DNA of 9,962 nucleotides from Acidobacteriota bacterium (GTDB lineage Bacteria > Acidobacteriota > Vicinamibacteria > Vicinamibacterales > UBA2999): assembly GCA_020851835.1 (NCBI GenBank), contig JADZBZ010000054.1, forward strand, positions 1 through 9,962, given 5' to 3'. The translations under genes were made by a program, and so were the position numbers. Of this stretch, positions 1 through 8,797 are shown piece after piece; the stretch's first letter is position 1, and each line of letters starts with the position of its first letter. The notes under the pieces are model-generated. The model searched no databases, was not told the DNA's origin, and worked only from the letters and a program-made list of their open reading frames with translations.

Positions 1-616
1 CGCCCTTGGGGACGGTGGCATCACCGGGCGTGACGTCGATGCGGTAAGGTGCCGCGGCTTCCAGGCTCCGCGAAATGGCGAAGAGGGCCGACAGGGTCTG
101 GCGCAGGACGGCCGGCCCGATCGTGAATGCGGCCAAGGCCACCGCCGACACGATGCCCACCGTGAGACTGAACTTGCGGAGCGGCTGGCGCTCGATGCGC
201 GCACCGTCTTCGACCGCGTGCAGCCGTTCGACCGCCGTCTCCATCATCCGCCGCACCAGCGCCGGCGACGCACTCCGGTCGCCTGGCGCCGCCATGGCCG
301 TGAGGATGGTGGACTCGAGCGATGGCTCGTGTTCTTCGAGGTAGAGGGCGACCTGCTCGTCGCTGACTCGCCGCAGCAGCGGACGCACGAAGAACCATGC
401 GGCGGCGCCGACCAGCAGCAGGCCCGTGAGAATGCGGAACCAGAAGATCGACTCGGGCGAGAATCGCAGGTAGTCGAGTGCGGCGGCCATTGCCAATATC
501 GCCAACAGCCCGGCCACGAGAAACCCGGCCGCCCCGCGTATGGCCAGCTTGGTTCGCCACCGCCGACGCACCTGCCGAACCACGCCGATCAGTTCGACGC
601 GCGCGTACTCGTCCAT
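1..616 (-). CDS. DUF4175-like membrane protein, N-terminal part (runs off left edge)
   Basis: An open frame reads from an ATG at 616 to the window edge with no stop, giving 205 codons; the C-terminus lies outside. Three hydrophobic segments are visible at about residues 25-47, 57-77 and 151-172. Between the second and third is a charged segment (about 82-102) with the pattern RRVSDEQVALYLEEHEPSL, typical of DUF4175-like proteins that follow BatA-type genes. After the third segment a probable extracytoplasmic beta-rich domain begins (ending YRIDVTPGDATVPKG). The start is supported by GGGGAGGG a few bases upstream, overlapping the stop of the preceding BatA-like gene; the two genes are 12 bases apart, so co-transcription and coupled translation are likely. 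Function is unknown. The family name rests on topology, the charged motif and context, not on a search. Confidence 0.72.
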   Translation of the reverse strand, partial: MDEYARVELIGVVRQVRRRWRTKLAIRGAAGFLVAGLLAILAMAAALDYLRFSPESIFWFRILTGLLLVGAAAWFFVRPLLRRVSDEQVALYLEEHEPSLESTILTAMAAPGDRSASPALVRRMMETAVERLHAVEDGARIERQPLRKFSLTVGIVSAVALAAFTIGPAVLRQTLSALFAISRSLEAAAPYRIDVTPGDATVPKG

Positions 617-628
617 GACGGCCCTCCC

Positions 629-2641
629 CTAGCGCCTGACGGGCGTGAGCCGCCGCGCCAGCCACGATTCCCCGATAAGCAGCAGGATACCCGCGAACAG
701 CAAGTACCACCAGATGCGTTGCGCCTGCTCCTGCACGGCGTCGGGCACCACGAGCCCGACCTCGCCCTGCTCGCCACGGCCGGGCTGGCCGGTCACCGCC
801 AGCGACACGGCGGATGTCTCCACGCGGGCCGGGTCCGACTCCGACAGGTCCACGTTCGCGGCCACGACCTGCAGGGGCTGTCCTTCGCGGGCGTTCCGCA
901 CCTCGTAGAAGCCCGACTCGGTCACCTCCAACGCCTGCCCGGCCTCCCCGGCTGGGCGGCGCTGTCCGGACGGGGTCAGCACGACACGCCCAGTCGTGCT
1001 CGCTCCCACGTCGAGCGCCTGCCCGACCGTGAGCCAGCCTGGCTGCTCCGCGTAGCCGGACGCGCGGCGCACCAACTGATGGACGAACGGCAGGTAGACC
1101 GGCTTGAGCGCGAGGTCGTTCCACGACAGGTCCAGCGTCGTGGCCCAGACGAGCACACGGCCGCGCCCGAACACGCCCTCGACGAGCGCGGGCGTTCCGC
1201 CATCGAAGCGGGCCAGGGTCACCGCGCCGGGGCGCGCCGTCACGCGGCGAAACCCGTAGATCCGCGTCGTCGAGAAATCGCCGCTCCTCGGCGCACGGAA
1301 GGGCTCGAATACCGGATGGCCGTAGTCGAAGCCGCTCAGCTTCGCCGCGGCGCCTCGCGTCCGGTCGTCCAGGCCGCCCACCACGACCGGCACCCAGTCG
1401 GCGTCCGGGGGCAGCGACGTACGCGGCCCCAGCGCGACCACCAGGCCGCCGCCGCCTTCCACGAAGCTTCGCAGGCGCGCCGAGGTGGCGTCGGCCAGCG
1501 GCAGGTCCTGCAGGATGACGACGCGCGTACGCGCCAGCGCCTCGGGCGCGAGCCCCTCAGCCTGATGCGTGGTCACCTGAAACCGCGGCCGATCGCCAAT
1601 CGACAGCGCGCGCGTCAGGTACAGGTCGCTGTCGCCTCGGCCGCCAGCACCCACGAGCGCGACGGGCAGGACCTCTGAGGGACGCACCACCGCGTGGAAC
1701 GCGTTGTCGGCCGCCAGCGCGTCCTCGGGAATGCGGGTGGTGATGCGAAGCGGTGCGGCGGTCAGGGTCACCGCGGGGAAGGTCGTGGCCGCCGCACTGG
1801 CGGGCGCCACCTGCACACGCGCGGTCTGCGCCGCCCGGCCGTCCACCTCGAGCGTCATCTGCACGTCGGCCGGTGTCGAGCCGCGATTCGACACGCCGGC
1901 GGTCACCACGACGCGTTCCTGATTCTCTGCCGAGACGCGTTCGATCGACAGGGGCGTCACCGACAGGTTCCGCGCCGGGGACGTCTCCACGAGCACGGGC
2001 GTGAACGCACTGCCGGCCGGCAGTCGGAAGGCTTCGTCGGGCTGCCAGCCGGCGCGCTGGAAGTCGGACACGAGCACGGCTTCCCTACTCGGCAGTGACG
2101 ATTCGGCCAGCAGGCTCGCGGCCAGCTTGAGGGCCGGCGCATAGCGCGTGCTGCCCGCCGAGGGCTCGGCGCGGTCGATTTCGGCCGATACGCGCGAGGC
2201 GTCGGCGCTCGATCGCAGCACGAGCTCGGCGCTCGAGGAGAACAGCACCAGCGACACGCGGTCGAGCGGGCCGACGCTGCCCAACACGTCACGGGCGGCT
2301 TGCTGTGCGCGGGCCCAGGTGTCGCCGGCGCCCATGCTGTAGGAGCGATCGAGCAGGAGCACCACCTCTCGCGGCCCGCCCGCTGCGGCCGACAGCTCGG
2401 ACCCCCGAACGAAGGGCCGCGCGAACGCCGCCACGAGCAGCGCCAGCGCCGCCGCCCGCAGCGCCAACAGCAGCCAGTCGCGAATGCGACGGCGCTTCAC
2501 CGACTCGTACGGAATCTTCCGCAGGAACATCAGCGACGGAAACTCCACGATCTGACGGCGCTCGCGCTGCGTGAGGTGAATCAGCACCGGCACGGCCAGC
2601 GCGGCGAGCCCGAGCAGGAAGAGGGGGGTGAGAAAGGTCAT
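629..2641 (-). CDS. BatA-like membrane protein with vWA and glutamine-amidotransferase-like domains
   Basis: A 670-residue membrane-anchored protein. Residues 1-78 match the aerotolerance-regulator N-terminal region: one helix (about 4-22), the conserved stretch HLTQRERRQIVEFPSLMFL, and a second helix (about 56-74). A vWA domain follows, with a complete MIDAS metal site: DRSYS at 98-102, T165 in GSTRY, and D193 in VSDFQ. Residues about 230-320 look like an immunoglobulin- or CARDB-like beta domain ending in LAADN. Residues about 370-420 hold an amidotransferase-like fold with GGGGLVVALGPR. An FGRGRVLVWATTLDLSW segment lies at 491-507, and a C-terminal helix at about 644-658. The whole protein lacks cysteine, so the amidotransferase-like part cannot be a classical glutaminase. 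The ATG overlaps the DUF58 stop (ATGA), indicating translational coupling. MoxR-linked vWA membrane proteins are thought to be envelope complex components; the actual substrate is unknown. Confidence 0.88.
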   Translation of the reverse strand: MTFLTPLFLLGLAALAVPVLIHLTQRERRQIVEFPSLMFLRKIPYESVKRRRIRDWLLLALRAAALALLVAAFARPFVRGSELSAAAGGPREVVLLLDRSYSMGAGDTWARAQQAARDVLGSVGPLDRVSLVLFSSSAELVLRSSADASRVSAEIDRAEPSAGSTRYAPALKLAASLLAESSLPSREAVLVSDFQRAGWQPDEAFRLPAGSAFTPVLVETSPARNLSVTPLSIERVSAENQERVVVTAGVSNRGSTPADVQMTLEVDGRAAQTARVQVAPASAAATTFPAVTLTAAPLRITTRIPEDALAADNAFHAVVRPSEVLPVALVGAGGRGDSDLYLTRALSIGDRPRFQVTTHQAEGLAPEALARTRVVILQDLPLADATSARLRSFVEGGGGLVVALGPRTSLPPDADWVPVVVGGLDDRTRGAAAKLSGFDYGHPVFEPFRAPRSGDFSTTRIYGFRRVTARPGAVTLARFDGGTPALVEGVFGRGRVLVWATTLDLSWNDLALKPVYLPFVHQLVRRASGYAEQPGWLTVGQALDVGASTTGRVVLTPSGQRRPAGEAGQALEVTESGFYEVRNAREGQPLQVVAANVDLSESDPARVETSAVSLAVTGQPGRGEQGEVGLVVPDAVQEQAQRIWWYLLFAGILLLIGESWLARRLTPVRR

Positions 2642-3546
2642 CGCGTGCGGGTCAGACGGTCACGAATCGACAAGTAGCGGAAGAGCGCGTGGTCGAGCGG
2701 CATCGCCGTGTTCAGCAGCATGTAGTCCACACCCTGCGCCGTGGCCCGCGAGGCCAGCTCGGCCAGGTGCGCCTGGACGAGCGCGCGGTACCGATCGCCC
2801 AGCGCTTCGGGGACGATCGGCAGTTGGTCTCCGGTTTCGAGGTCCTCGAAGCTCGCCGGGTCGGTGAACGAGAAATCCACCTCGGCCGGATCGAGGACGT
2901 GGAACAGGATCACGTCGTTGCCGCGGAACCGGATTGGGCCGATGGCGCGGAAGACCTCCTCGGGCTCGGCATAGAAGTCCGAGATGACGACGACGATGCC
3001 GCGCCGGCCGAAGTGCTCGGCGAGCTTCTTGAGCGGCGACTCGATGTGGCCGGGCCGCTCGGCCCTGGCGCGGTCGAGCGCGTGCAGGACCAGATCGAAA
3101 TGCTTGGCCGACGGCGGGATGAACTCCACGATCGCTTCGTCGAACAGTGCGAGACCAACTCGATCGCGCTGCATGTGGACGAGATACGCCAGGCAGGCGG
3201 CCAAGGTGCGGGCGTAGTCCAGCTTGCTGAGGCGCTCGCCGAACGCCATCGAACGCGAGACGTCGAGCAGCACCGAGAAGTTCGCGTTCGAGTCGGCTTC
3301 GAACTCCTTCACGAAGTACCGATCGGTCCTCGCGAACACCTTCCAGTCCACGCGCCGGATGTCGTCGCCGGGCACGTAGCCGCGGTGTTCGGCGAAGTCG
3401 ACCGATGCACCGAAGAACGGCGAGCGGTGCAGGCCGTTGATCACGCCGTCCACCACCGAGCGCGCGACGAACTCGAGGTTCCTCACGCGGGCCAGGACCG
3501 CCGGGTCCACCCACCGAGCGCCGGGGGCAATCGGATGCGTGCTCAT
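2638..3546 (-). CDS. DUF58 domain protein with vWA-like fold
   Basis: A 302-residue protein without an obvious signal peptide or membrane helix, so probably cytoplasmic. The DUF58 signature is clear at residues 57-83: YVPGDDIRRVDWKVFARTDR followed by YFVKEFE. A vWA-like domain follows, with DVSRS at 95-99 and SDF at 189-191. The usual MIDAS threonine is not obvious: the equivalent stretch reads GHIESPLKKL, so metal binding may be altered. The start is an ATG ten bases after the MoxR stop, with GGAAG upstream; the stop overlaps the next gene's ATG by four bases. DUF58 proteins occur next to MoxR ATPases across bacteria and are the likely direct partner of the ATPase, by analogy with other MoxR-vWA pairs. 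Family assignment is firm; the role is inferred from context. Confidence 0.92.
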   Translation of the reverse strand: MSTHPIAPGARWVDPAVLARVRNLEFVARSVVDGVINGLHRSPFFGASVDFAEHRGYVPGDDIRRVDWKVFARTDRYFVKEFEADSNANFSVLLDVSRSMAFGERLSKLDYARTLAACLAYLVHMQRDRVGLALFDEAIVEFIPPSAKHFDLVLHALDRARAERPGHIESPLKKLAEHFGRRGIVVVISDFYAEPEEVFRAIGPIRFRGNDVILFHVLDPAEVDFSFTDPASFEDLETGDQLPIVPEALGDRYRALVQAHLAELASRATAQGVDYMLLNTAMPLDHALFRYLSIRDRLTRTR

Positions 3547-3556
3547 CGCGGCTTCC

Positions 3557-4579
<1,023 letters not shown>

Positions 4580-4595
4580 GTCTCCCCCGTTTCTC

Positions 4596-4620
4596 GGACC
4601 CGGGCTCCCAGCCCCGGTCC
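4596..4620 (-). other. strong intergenic hairpin before the MoxR gene
   Basis: The gap between the DUF4159 and MoxR genes contains a near-perfect inverted repeat: arms GGACC and GGGCT pair with AGCCC and GGTCC, with one mismatch between the two 5-bp blocks and a three-base loop. It lies wholly within the 48-base spacer, upstream of the MoxR ribosome binding site. No run of T follows, so it is not a standard intrinsic terminator. It could be an mRNA processing or stability element, a partial attenuator, or a dispersed palindromic repeat. The structure is read directly from the bases; its function is inference. Confidence 0.6.
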
Positions 4621-4627
4621 CCGGCCT

Positions 4628-5386
4628 CTAGTGCGTCATCGCATAAACGATGTAATTGACTCCGTACTTGTACGCTTCGTTCGACACGTCCACGGGCATC
4701 CAGCCCGTGTCGGAGAACTCCCAGAACTCGCCGAGGTCGTGGTTGTAGTTGGCGATGGCCATCAGTCGCTTGTCGGGGTCGTTGTCCTCGTGGATCCCGA
4801 AGAACTCGGCCTCGCCGTAGTAGCCCCGCGTCACCAGCGTGTCGATGTCGAAGAACGAGTGAAAGACCGGGTGAACGGCGTCGAGGATCACCCACCGGCC
4901 TTCGGGCAGCACGTCGGCCATTCGCGCCTGCAGGTTCGTCCAGTCGCGCGCCCCGCGGAAGTCGTCGAAGATGATGAACCCGCCCTTACGCAGGTAGGCG
5001 CGCAGGCCGCCCGCCTCGGTCTCAGTGAGCGTCCAGGCGCCCGGCTCCGACATGTAGGCGACCGGATAGAGCGCCAGGTCGGGATCGTCGAGCGTCAGGA
5101 TGTTGCTCTCGTCTCGGAACGAGCGGACGAAGGTGATGTCCTCGAGGATGCGCTGGAAATGCCAGTCGGCCCGCGGATAGTCGTGAGCCCAGCCCGGATC
5201 CCGGCGAAACGCACCGTGATACTTCACCCGCACGAACGCGAAACGCCCGTCGTAGTCGACCTTGACGGTGGCTGGCTCGGGCGCCGCGCGCCGGCGGCCC
5301 CAGCCGCCGCCCTGGGCGAGGACGGCCGCGGCCACCGCCACCAGCAGAACCGCCGCAACCACGAAGCTACGGAAGGCCGACGACAC
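4628..5386 (-). CDS. exported DUF4159 protein
   Basis: A 252-residue protein with a clear N-terminal signal peptide (hydrophobic core about 7-23, likely cleavage after AVLA near residue 24), so it probably acts in the periplasm or at the envelope. The rest matches DUF4159: FVRVKYHGAFRR (51-62), a DYPRADWHFQRIL stretch (69-81), LYPVAYMSEP (106-115), LRKGGFIIFDDFRGARDW (132-149), HPVFHSFF (172-179) and C-terminal YGVNYIVYAMTH. The middle segment resembles the amidotransferase-like fold in two other proteins of this operon. The mature protein has no cysteine, so it cannot be a cysteine glutaminase. The start is GTG at 5386, overlapping the upstream gene by 20 bases, with a GGGGGT stretch about seven bases before it; this start gives an ideal signal peptide. 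Function is unknown; context suggests a subunit or ligand of the MoxR-vWA complex. Confidence 0.88.
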   Translation of the reverse strand: MSSAFRSFVVAAVLLVAVAAAVLAQGGGWGRRRAAPEPATVKVDYDGRFAFVRVKYHGAFRRDPGWAHDYPRADWHFQRILEDITFVRSFRDESNILTLDDPDLALYPVAYMSEPGAWTLTETEAGGLRAYLRKGGFIIFDDFRGARDWTNLQARMADVLPEGRWVILDAVHPVFHSFFDIDTLVTRGYYGEAEFFGIHEDNDPDKRLMAIANYNHDLGEFWEFSDTGWMPVDVSNEAYKYGVNYIVYAMTH

Positions 5387-7649
5387 GCCGGTACCCCCAT
5401 TCCGCGGTTAGCAGACCGACGAGCAGCAGCAGCACGATGGGCATGTGCCAGAGATCGTGCTCTTCGATGGTGGTGACCCCGCGTCCCGTGTAACGCAGGT
5501 CGTCGGACAGCGTGTCGGTGCTGCCCGCGACGTAGTACCGGCCGCCGGTCTCTTCGGCGATGCGGCGCAGCGTGCCCGCCCGCAGGGTCGCGTCGAAGTA
5601 CTCCTGCTCCCCCGGCGCCGCACGCACGTGCGCGGAGGCGGCGCCGACCGTAGCACCGGCCCGCGTGGCCTGCACGCGCAGGTTGTACCAGCCGGGCGTC
5701 TCGGCCGCAAAGCTGCCCTGATACTCGCCGGCCTTCTCGCCGCCCCACGCCATGGTCACGTCGGACACGGCGCCGTCGGGCCCCATGATGGTGGCCACGA
5801 CCGAGGCGTCATTGAGCTCCACGAAGGCGGCATCGGCAACCGAGGCCGTGAACGGCACGGTGCTGCCGGGCTCGACGCGATCGGACGAGGTGCGAATCTC
5901 GACCTGGTCCGGCACTTCGTCCACCAACCACCGGAGGAGCTGCCGCCAGTAGTTCTCGTGCGTCAGATCCTCGACGGGAATGCTGGCGTGCATCTGCCAC
6001 ACCCACGAATCCTGCGGTGTGAAGGCAAACGCCTTGCCGCGGCCGTAGCGCTGGTAGACGAGCACGGGGTAGTCGCGCCGGGAGGCGTCGCTGGCCGAGA
6101 GCAGGACGGTGGCGCCCGGCTTGACGGCGTCCAGCCGATTGACCGCCGTGACGACGGGCAGAGAGTTCCAGCGCTCGACAGAGGCCGCTTCCGTGGGAGC
6201 CACCTGCGTCACCGCGCTCGCCGCGCCCGCGCGCGTCGGCCGGACGTTCAGGCGCAGGAGCGGGCTTTGCTTGTCGCGCAGCGCCGGATCGAGGACGACG
6301 GGCAGCACGTCGGCGACGGCGGTCCCAGCGTAGCCGCCTTCGCTGAAGGCACGCGGCCCGCCGAGGGCCAGCAGGCCGCCGCCGCGCCGGTCGACGAACT
6401 CGGCGATCATGCGCAGCTGATCGCCCGTGAAGGAGCCGGCTTCGATGCTGCCCAACACCAGGCCCCGGTAGGCGAACAGCTCGTCGCGCGTCTTCGGGAA
6501 ACCGGCCACCAGCTCGTCGGCGTCGTCGACTCCCAGTCGAAGGTACTTGTTGTCGGCGGTGCGCTGCAGGGCCACGACCTCGACGTTCTCGTCCTCGGTC
6601 ACGGCGCGCCGGATGAACTTCAGCTCGAAGCGCGGCTCGCCCTCGAAGTAGAGAACCTTCTCGCGGCGGTCGCGCACGTCGATGAGCGCCTCGCGTTGGT
6701 TGTTGTCGGCCACCAGCTCACCCGGCAGCGCCGGCACGCGGAAGCGCAGCACGCGTGGCCCTTCGTTCTCGACCGTGATGCGCACCGGCACGGTGGCCGG
6801 CGCTCCGCCCGTCGGCAGGGCCACCTGCTGCGTGCTGACGATGCGTCCTTCGTCCTCGACGTCGAGGGTGACGGTCTGGCCGTCGAAGCCTTTCTGCGCG
6901 ATGACGACGTCTACCAGCAGCGTCGTCCCCTTGAGCGCGATGCGCGGCGTCGCCACGCGCCCGATCTGGATGTCGCGATCCAGAGTCTCGCGGCCCACGC
7001 CAACCGTGAACACCGGCACGCCCTCGGCCCGGAGGCCCAGCAAGGCCTCACCCAGTGCGGCATCGGCCGTGTCGGCGCCGTCGCTCACCATGACGAGGCC
7101 GGCCAGCGGCAGACCCGCGAGCTCCTGGCGTGCCGCCGTCAGCGAGGCGCCCAGGCGCGTCTCGGTGCCGGCGAAGGCCAGGTCGGCGCCGGCCCCCGCG
7201 CGGGTGGCGGTGGACGAGAAGCGGAACACGCGCACGGCAAAGCGATCGGCCAGGTCGCCGAGCAGGCCCGTTTGCGGCGTGCCAAATGCCGACCGCACGT
7301 AGGCGGCGCGCGGCTGCCCGTCCATGTCGGCAATACCCATCGAGCGCGAGTCGTCCAGCAGGACGCCGACGACATTCTGCTGGGGCACCGCCGCCCGCAC
7401 GACCAGCACCGGGCGGAAGAGGCAGGCCAGCACGAGCAGCAGCAGGAGGACCCGCAGTGTGGTCAACACGACGCGGTCGCGCACCCCGAGCCGGCTGCCG
7501 GTGCGGTAGCTGGCCACGGCTGCGGCAATGGCCACTGCGGTGACCGCGACGGCCACGAAGGAACCGGCCCACGCCGCCCACCGGATTTCGCCTTGCGCGA
7601 AGACCGCTGGGGAATGATCGAAGAAGAATCGGAACAGGGCCTCGAACAC
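5367..7649 (-). CDS. membrane vWA protein with glutamine-amidotransferase-like domain
   Basis: First gene of the operon, 760 residues from the chosen start. The layout is two N-terminal helices (about 28-46 and 64-84); a vWA domain with a full MIDAS site (DDSRS 99-103, T164, SDGAD starting at 189); beta-sandwich domain(s) around 230-325 ending in LVADNNQ; a GATase1-like (PF07090-type) fold around 395-453 with GGGLLALGGPRAFSEGGY; a YGRGKAFAFTPQDSW segment (535-549); a second beta-rich domain (about 580-680); and a C-terminal helix (about 736-750) followed by EWGYRRVVGLP. Its only cysteine lies in the second helix, so no glutaminase nucleophile exists. The large vWA and beta domains probably face the periplasm. 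The GTG at 7649 is preferred over one at 7715 because GGAG lies five bases upstream and the 22 extra residues look non-coding. The function is unknown. It is an architectural relative of the BatA-like gene in this operon. Confidence 0.87.
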   Translation of the reverse strand: MFEALFRFFFDHSPAVFAQGEIRWAAWAGSFVAVAVTAVAIAAAVASYRTGSRLGVRDRVVLTTLRVLLLLLVLACLFRPVLVVRAAVPQQNVVGVLLDDSRSMGIADMDGQPRAAYVRSAFGTPQTGLLGDLADRFAVRVFRFSSTATRAGAGADLAFAGTETRLGASLTAARQELAGLPLAGLVMVSDGADTADAALGEALLGLRAEGVPVFTVGVGRETLDRDIQIGRVATPRIALKGTTLLVDVVIAQKGFDGQTVTLDVEDEGRIVSTQQVALPTGGAPATVPVRITVENEGPRVLRFRVPALPGELVADNNQREALIDVRDRREKVLYFEGEPRFELKFIRRAVTEDENVEVVALQRTADNKYLRLGVDDADELVAGFPKTRDELFAYRGLVLGSIEAGSFTGDQLRMIAEFVDRRGGGLLALGGPRAFSEGGYAGTAVADVLPVVLDPALRDKQSPLLRLNVRPTRAGAASAVTQVAPTEAASVERWNSLPVVTAVNRLDAVKPGATVLLSASDASRRDYPVLVYQRYGRGKAFAFTPQDSWVWQMHASIPVEDLTHENYWRQLLRWLVDEVPDQVEIRTSSDRVEPGSTVPFTASVADAAFVELNDASVVATIMGPDGAVSDVTMAWGGEKAGEYQGSFAAETPGWYNLRVQATRAGATVGAASAHVRAAPGEQEYFDATLRAGTLRRIAEETGGRYYVAGSTDTLSDDLRYTGRGVTTIEEHDLWHMPIVLLLLVGLLTAEWGYRRVVGLP

Positions 7650-7753
7650 GTGATCTCCGGCGATTCTATACGGGACCGTGAGCCCCCGGGCCGGCATCGG
7701 TCTCCGCCAGCCCAAGGGTGGTCAGCCGCTGGTTCCACAGTACTCTATGGCGC
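7650..7753. other. divergent intergenic region between the operon and the phzF-like gene
   Basis: These 104 bases separate two divergently transcribed units and must hold the operon promoter unless it lies inside the phzF-like gene. On the minus strand TATAGAAT (7670-7663) includes the -10-like TAGAAT, but it lies so close to the ribosome binding site that it would give an almost leaderless transcript, and no -35 box is visible. On the plus strand TACTCT (7741-7746) fits a weak -10 for the phzF-like gene, whose ATG at 7754 would then be at or next to the transcript start. No convincing operator, terminator or RNA gene is seen. Confidence 0.35.
7655..7658 (-). promoter_or_regulatory. ribosome binding site fixing the start of the first operon gene
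   Basis: On the minus strand CCGGAG is followed by ATCAC and then GTG at 7649, a near-ideal Shine-Dalgarno spacing. The longer frame starting at 7715 has no comparable site and would extend into the divergent intergenic region, so this site decides the start. Confidence 0.6.
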
Positions 7754-8767
7754 ATGCGCATCCCCGCCATTTCGCGACGCTCGCTCCTCGGCCTGGCCGC
7801 CGCCGCCGCCGCACCTTCGTGGTCTGCCGCCGCTCCCGCGCAATCGGTCGGACGCGCGGCGGTGGCCAGTGGCCGCCGCTTCCTGCAGTACGACGTCTTC
7901 ACCGATCGGCCCTTGACCGGCAACCAGCTCGCCGTCTTCCTCGAGACCGGAGGTCTGACGTCCGACCAGATGGCCGCGATGACGCGCGAGACGAATTTCT
8001 CCGAGGCCACCTTCGTCTTCCCGGCCGAACAGGCGGGCACGGACATCCGGCTGCGGATCTTCGGCCGTGGCGGCGAAATGCCCTTCGCGGGACATCCCGT
8101 GATCGGCTCGACCTTCGCACTGGCCGACGAGGGCATCATCCCCGCCGGACGCGCCACGTGGACGTTCGGGCTCAACATCGGTCCCACGCTGGTGGAGCTC
8201 GAGTGGCGCAATGAAGCGCTGGCCTTCGCGTGGATGGCCCAGCAGGCGCCCGTCTTCGGGCCCGCTCTGCCCGACGCCGCGCGCGTGGCGGCGGCGTACG
8301 GGCTGCCCGCCGATGCCCTGATGCCGCGTCTGCCTGTACAAGAAGTCAACTGCGGATCCGCCTTCTACTTCATGCCGCTCAAGACGCGCGCTGCCGTCGA
8401 CCAGGCAGCCCCCGACACGCGGGCCCTGGCCGCCGTTTTCGAAAGCGCCGGCGTGACGCGTCGCGGCGTGTTCATCTTCAGCCCCGAGGCGGGCGCCGAT
8501 GGCGCCACGGTGTACAGCCGGATGCTCGGCGCCGCCGAAGACCCGGCGACCGGATCGGCCAGCGGTCCGCTCGGCTGCTATCTCGTTCGTTACGGGCTCG
8601 TTCCTGTCAATCGGGCCGGCGCCATCGTCAGCGCCCAGGGCGTGAAGATGAAACGCCCGAGCCGCGTGCACATTCGCATCGACGCCACGGCCCCCGACGC
8701 CATCACCCGCGTGCGCGTGGGCGGCACGAGCGTGCTGGTGGGAGAGGGAAGGCTTCGAGCGGAGTAA
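7754..8767 (+). CDS. PhzF-family (diaminopimelate-epimerase fold) protein with a Tat export signal
   Basis: A 337-residue protein. After the N-terminus it follows the PhzF isomerase/epimerase family: FLQYDVFTDRPLTGNQLAVF (43-62), TNFSEATFVF (80-89) with the expected catalytic glutamate E84, GGEMPFAGHPVIGSTFAL (106-123) and EDPATGSASGPLGCYL (262-277). The roughly 300 residues after the signal match the usual family length. The N-terminus is MRIPAISRRSLLGLAAAAAA, a textbook twin-arginine signal (RR at 8-9, Ala-rich core, AxA-type cleavage site near residue 29), so the folded enzyme should be exported. The ATG at 7754 is preferred over the in-frame GTG at 7718 because it places the RR motif normally; no clear Shine-Dalgarno is seen for either. 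The substrate is unknown: phenazine genes are absent, so the annotation as phenazine biosynthesis protein would be misleading. Confidence 0.88.
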   Translation: MRIPAISRRSLLGLAAAAAAPSWSAAAPAQSVGRAAVASGRRFLQYDVFTDRPLTGNQLAVFLETGGLTSDQMAAMTRETNFSEATFVFPAEQAGTDIRLRIFGRGGEMPFAGHPVIGSTFALADEGIIPAGRATWTFGLNIGPTLVELEWRNEALAFAWMAQQAPVFGPALPDAARVAAAYGLPADALMPRLPVQEVNCGSAFYFMPLKTRAAVDQAAPDTRALAAVFESAGVTRRGVFIFSPEAGADGATVYSRMLGAAEDPATGSASGPLGCYLVRYGLVPVNRAGAIVSAQGVKMKRPSRVHIRIDATAPDAITRVRVGGTSVLVGEGRLRAE

Positions 8768-8778
8768 GCGCCGGACGC

Positions 8779-8784
8779 TATAAT
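8779..8784 (+). promoter_or_regulatory. consensus -10 box (TATAAT) of the ilvE promoter
   Basis: A perfect TATAAT stands in the 79-base gap between the phzF-like gene and ilvE, in DNA that is otherwise very GC-rich. The expected transcript start is near 8791, giving a leader of about 55 bases before the ilvE start. A -35 box is poor; TTCGAG at 8754-8759, inside the end of the phzF-like gene, is the best candidate with a long 19-base spacer. This suggests ilvE has its own promoter rather than depending on read-through. Confidence 0.6.
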
Positions 8785-8797
8785 TCGTCTGCCGGGA

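Noticed and set aside
21..1124. A 367-codon minus-strand frame overlapping the DUF4175-like and BatA-like genes.
   Set aside because: The product is an Arg/Gly/Ala-rich low-complexity sequence in a different frame from the two recognisable proteins, which have ribosome binding sites and membrane segments.
5367..7649. Calling the first operon gene a functional glutamine amidotransferase.
   Set aside because: The only cysteine in the protein lies in the second membrane helix, so the nucleophile needed for glutamine hydrolysis is absent.
7663..7670. TATAGAAT on the minus strand as the operon promoter -10.
   Set aside because: No -35 box is present at 16-18 bases, and the implied transcript start would fall on the ribosome binding site. 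It is kept only as a remark in the intergenic entry.
7718..7753. GTG at 7718 as the start of the phzF-like gene.
   Set aside because: It would add 12 residues before a textbook Tat signal and has no convincing ribosome binding site; the ATG at 7754 gives the normal position of the RR motif.
5445..7916. An 823-codon open frame on the plus strand, antisense to the first operon gene, and similar long antisense frames (218-1678, 3437-5476).
   Set aside because: These follow from high GC at third codon positions of the real minus-strand genes. Their products are rich in Arg, His, Gln and Gly with no recognisable domains, while the opposite strand encodes clear families.
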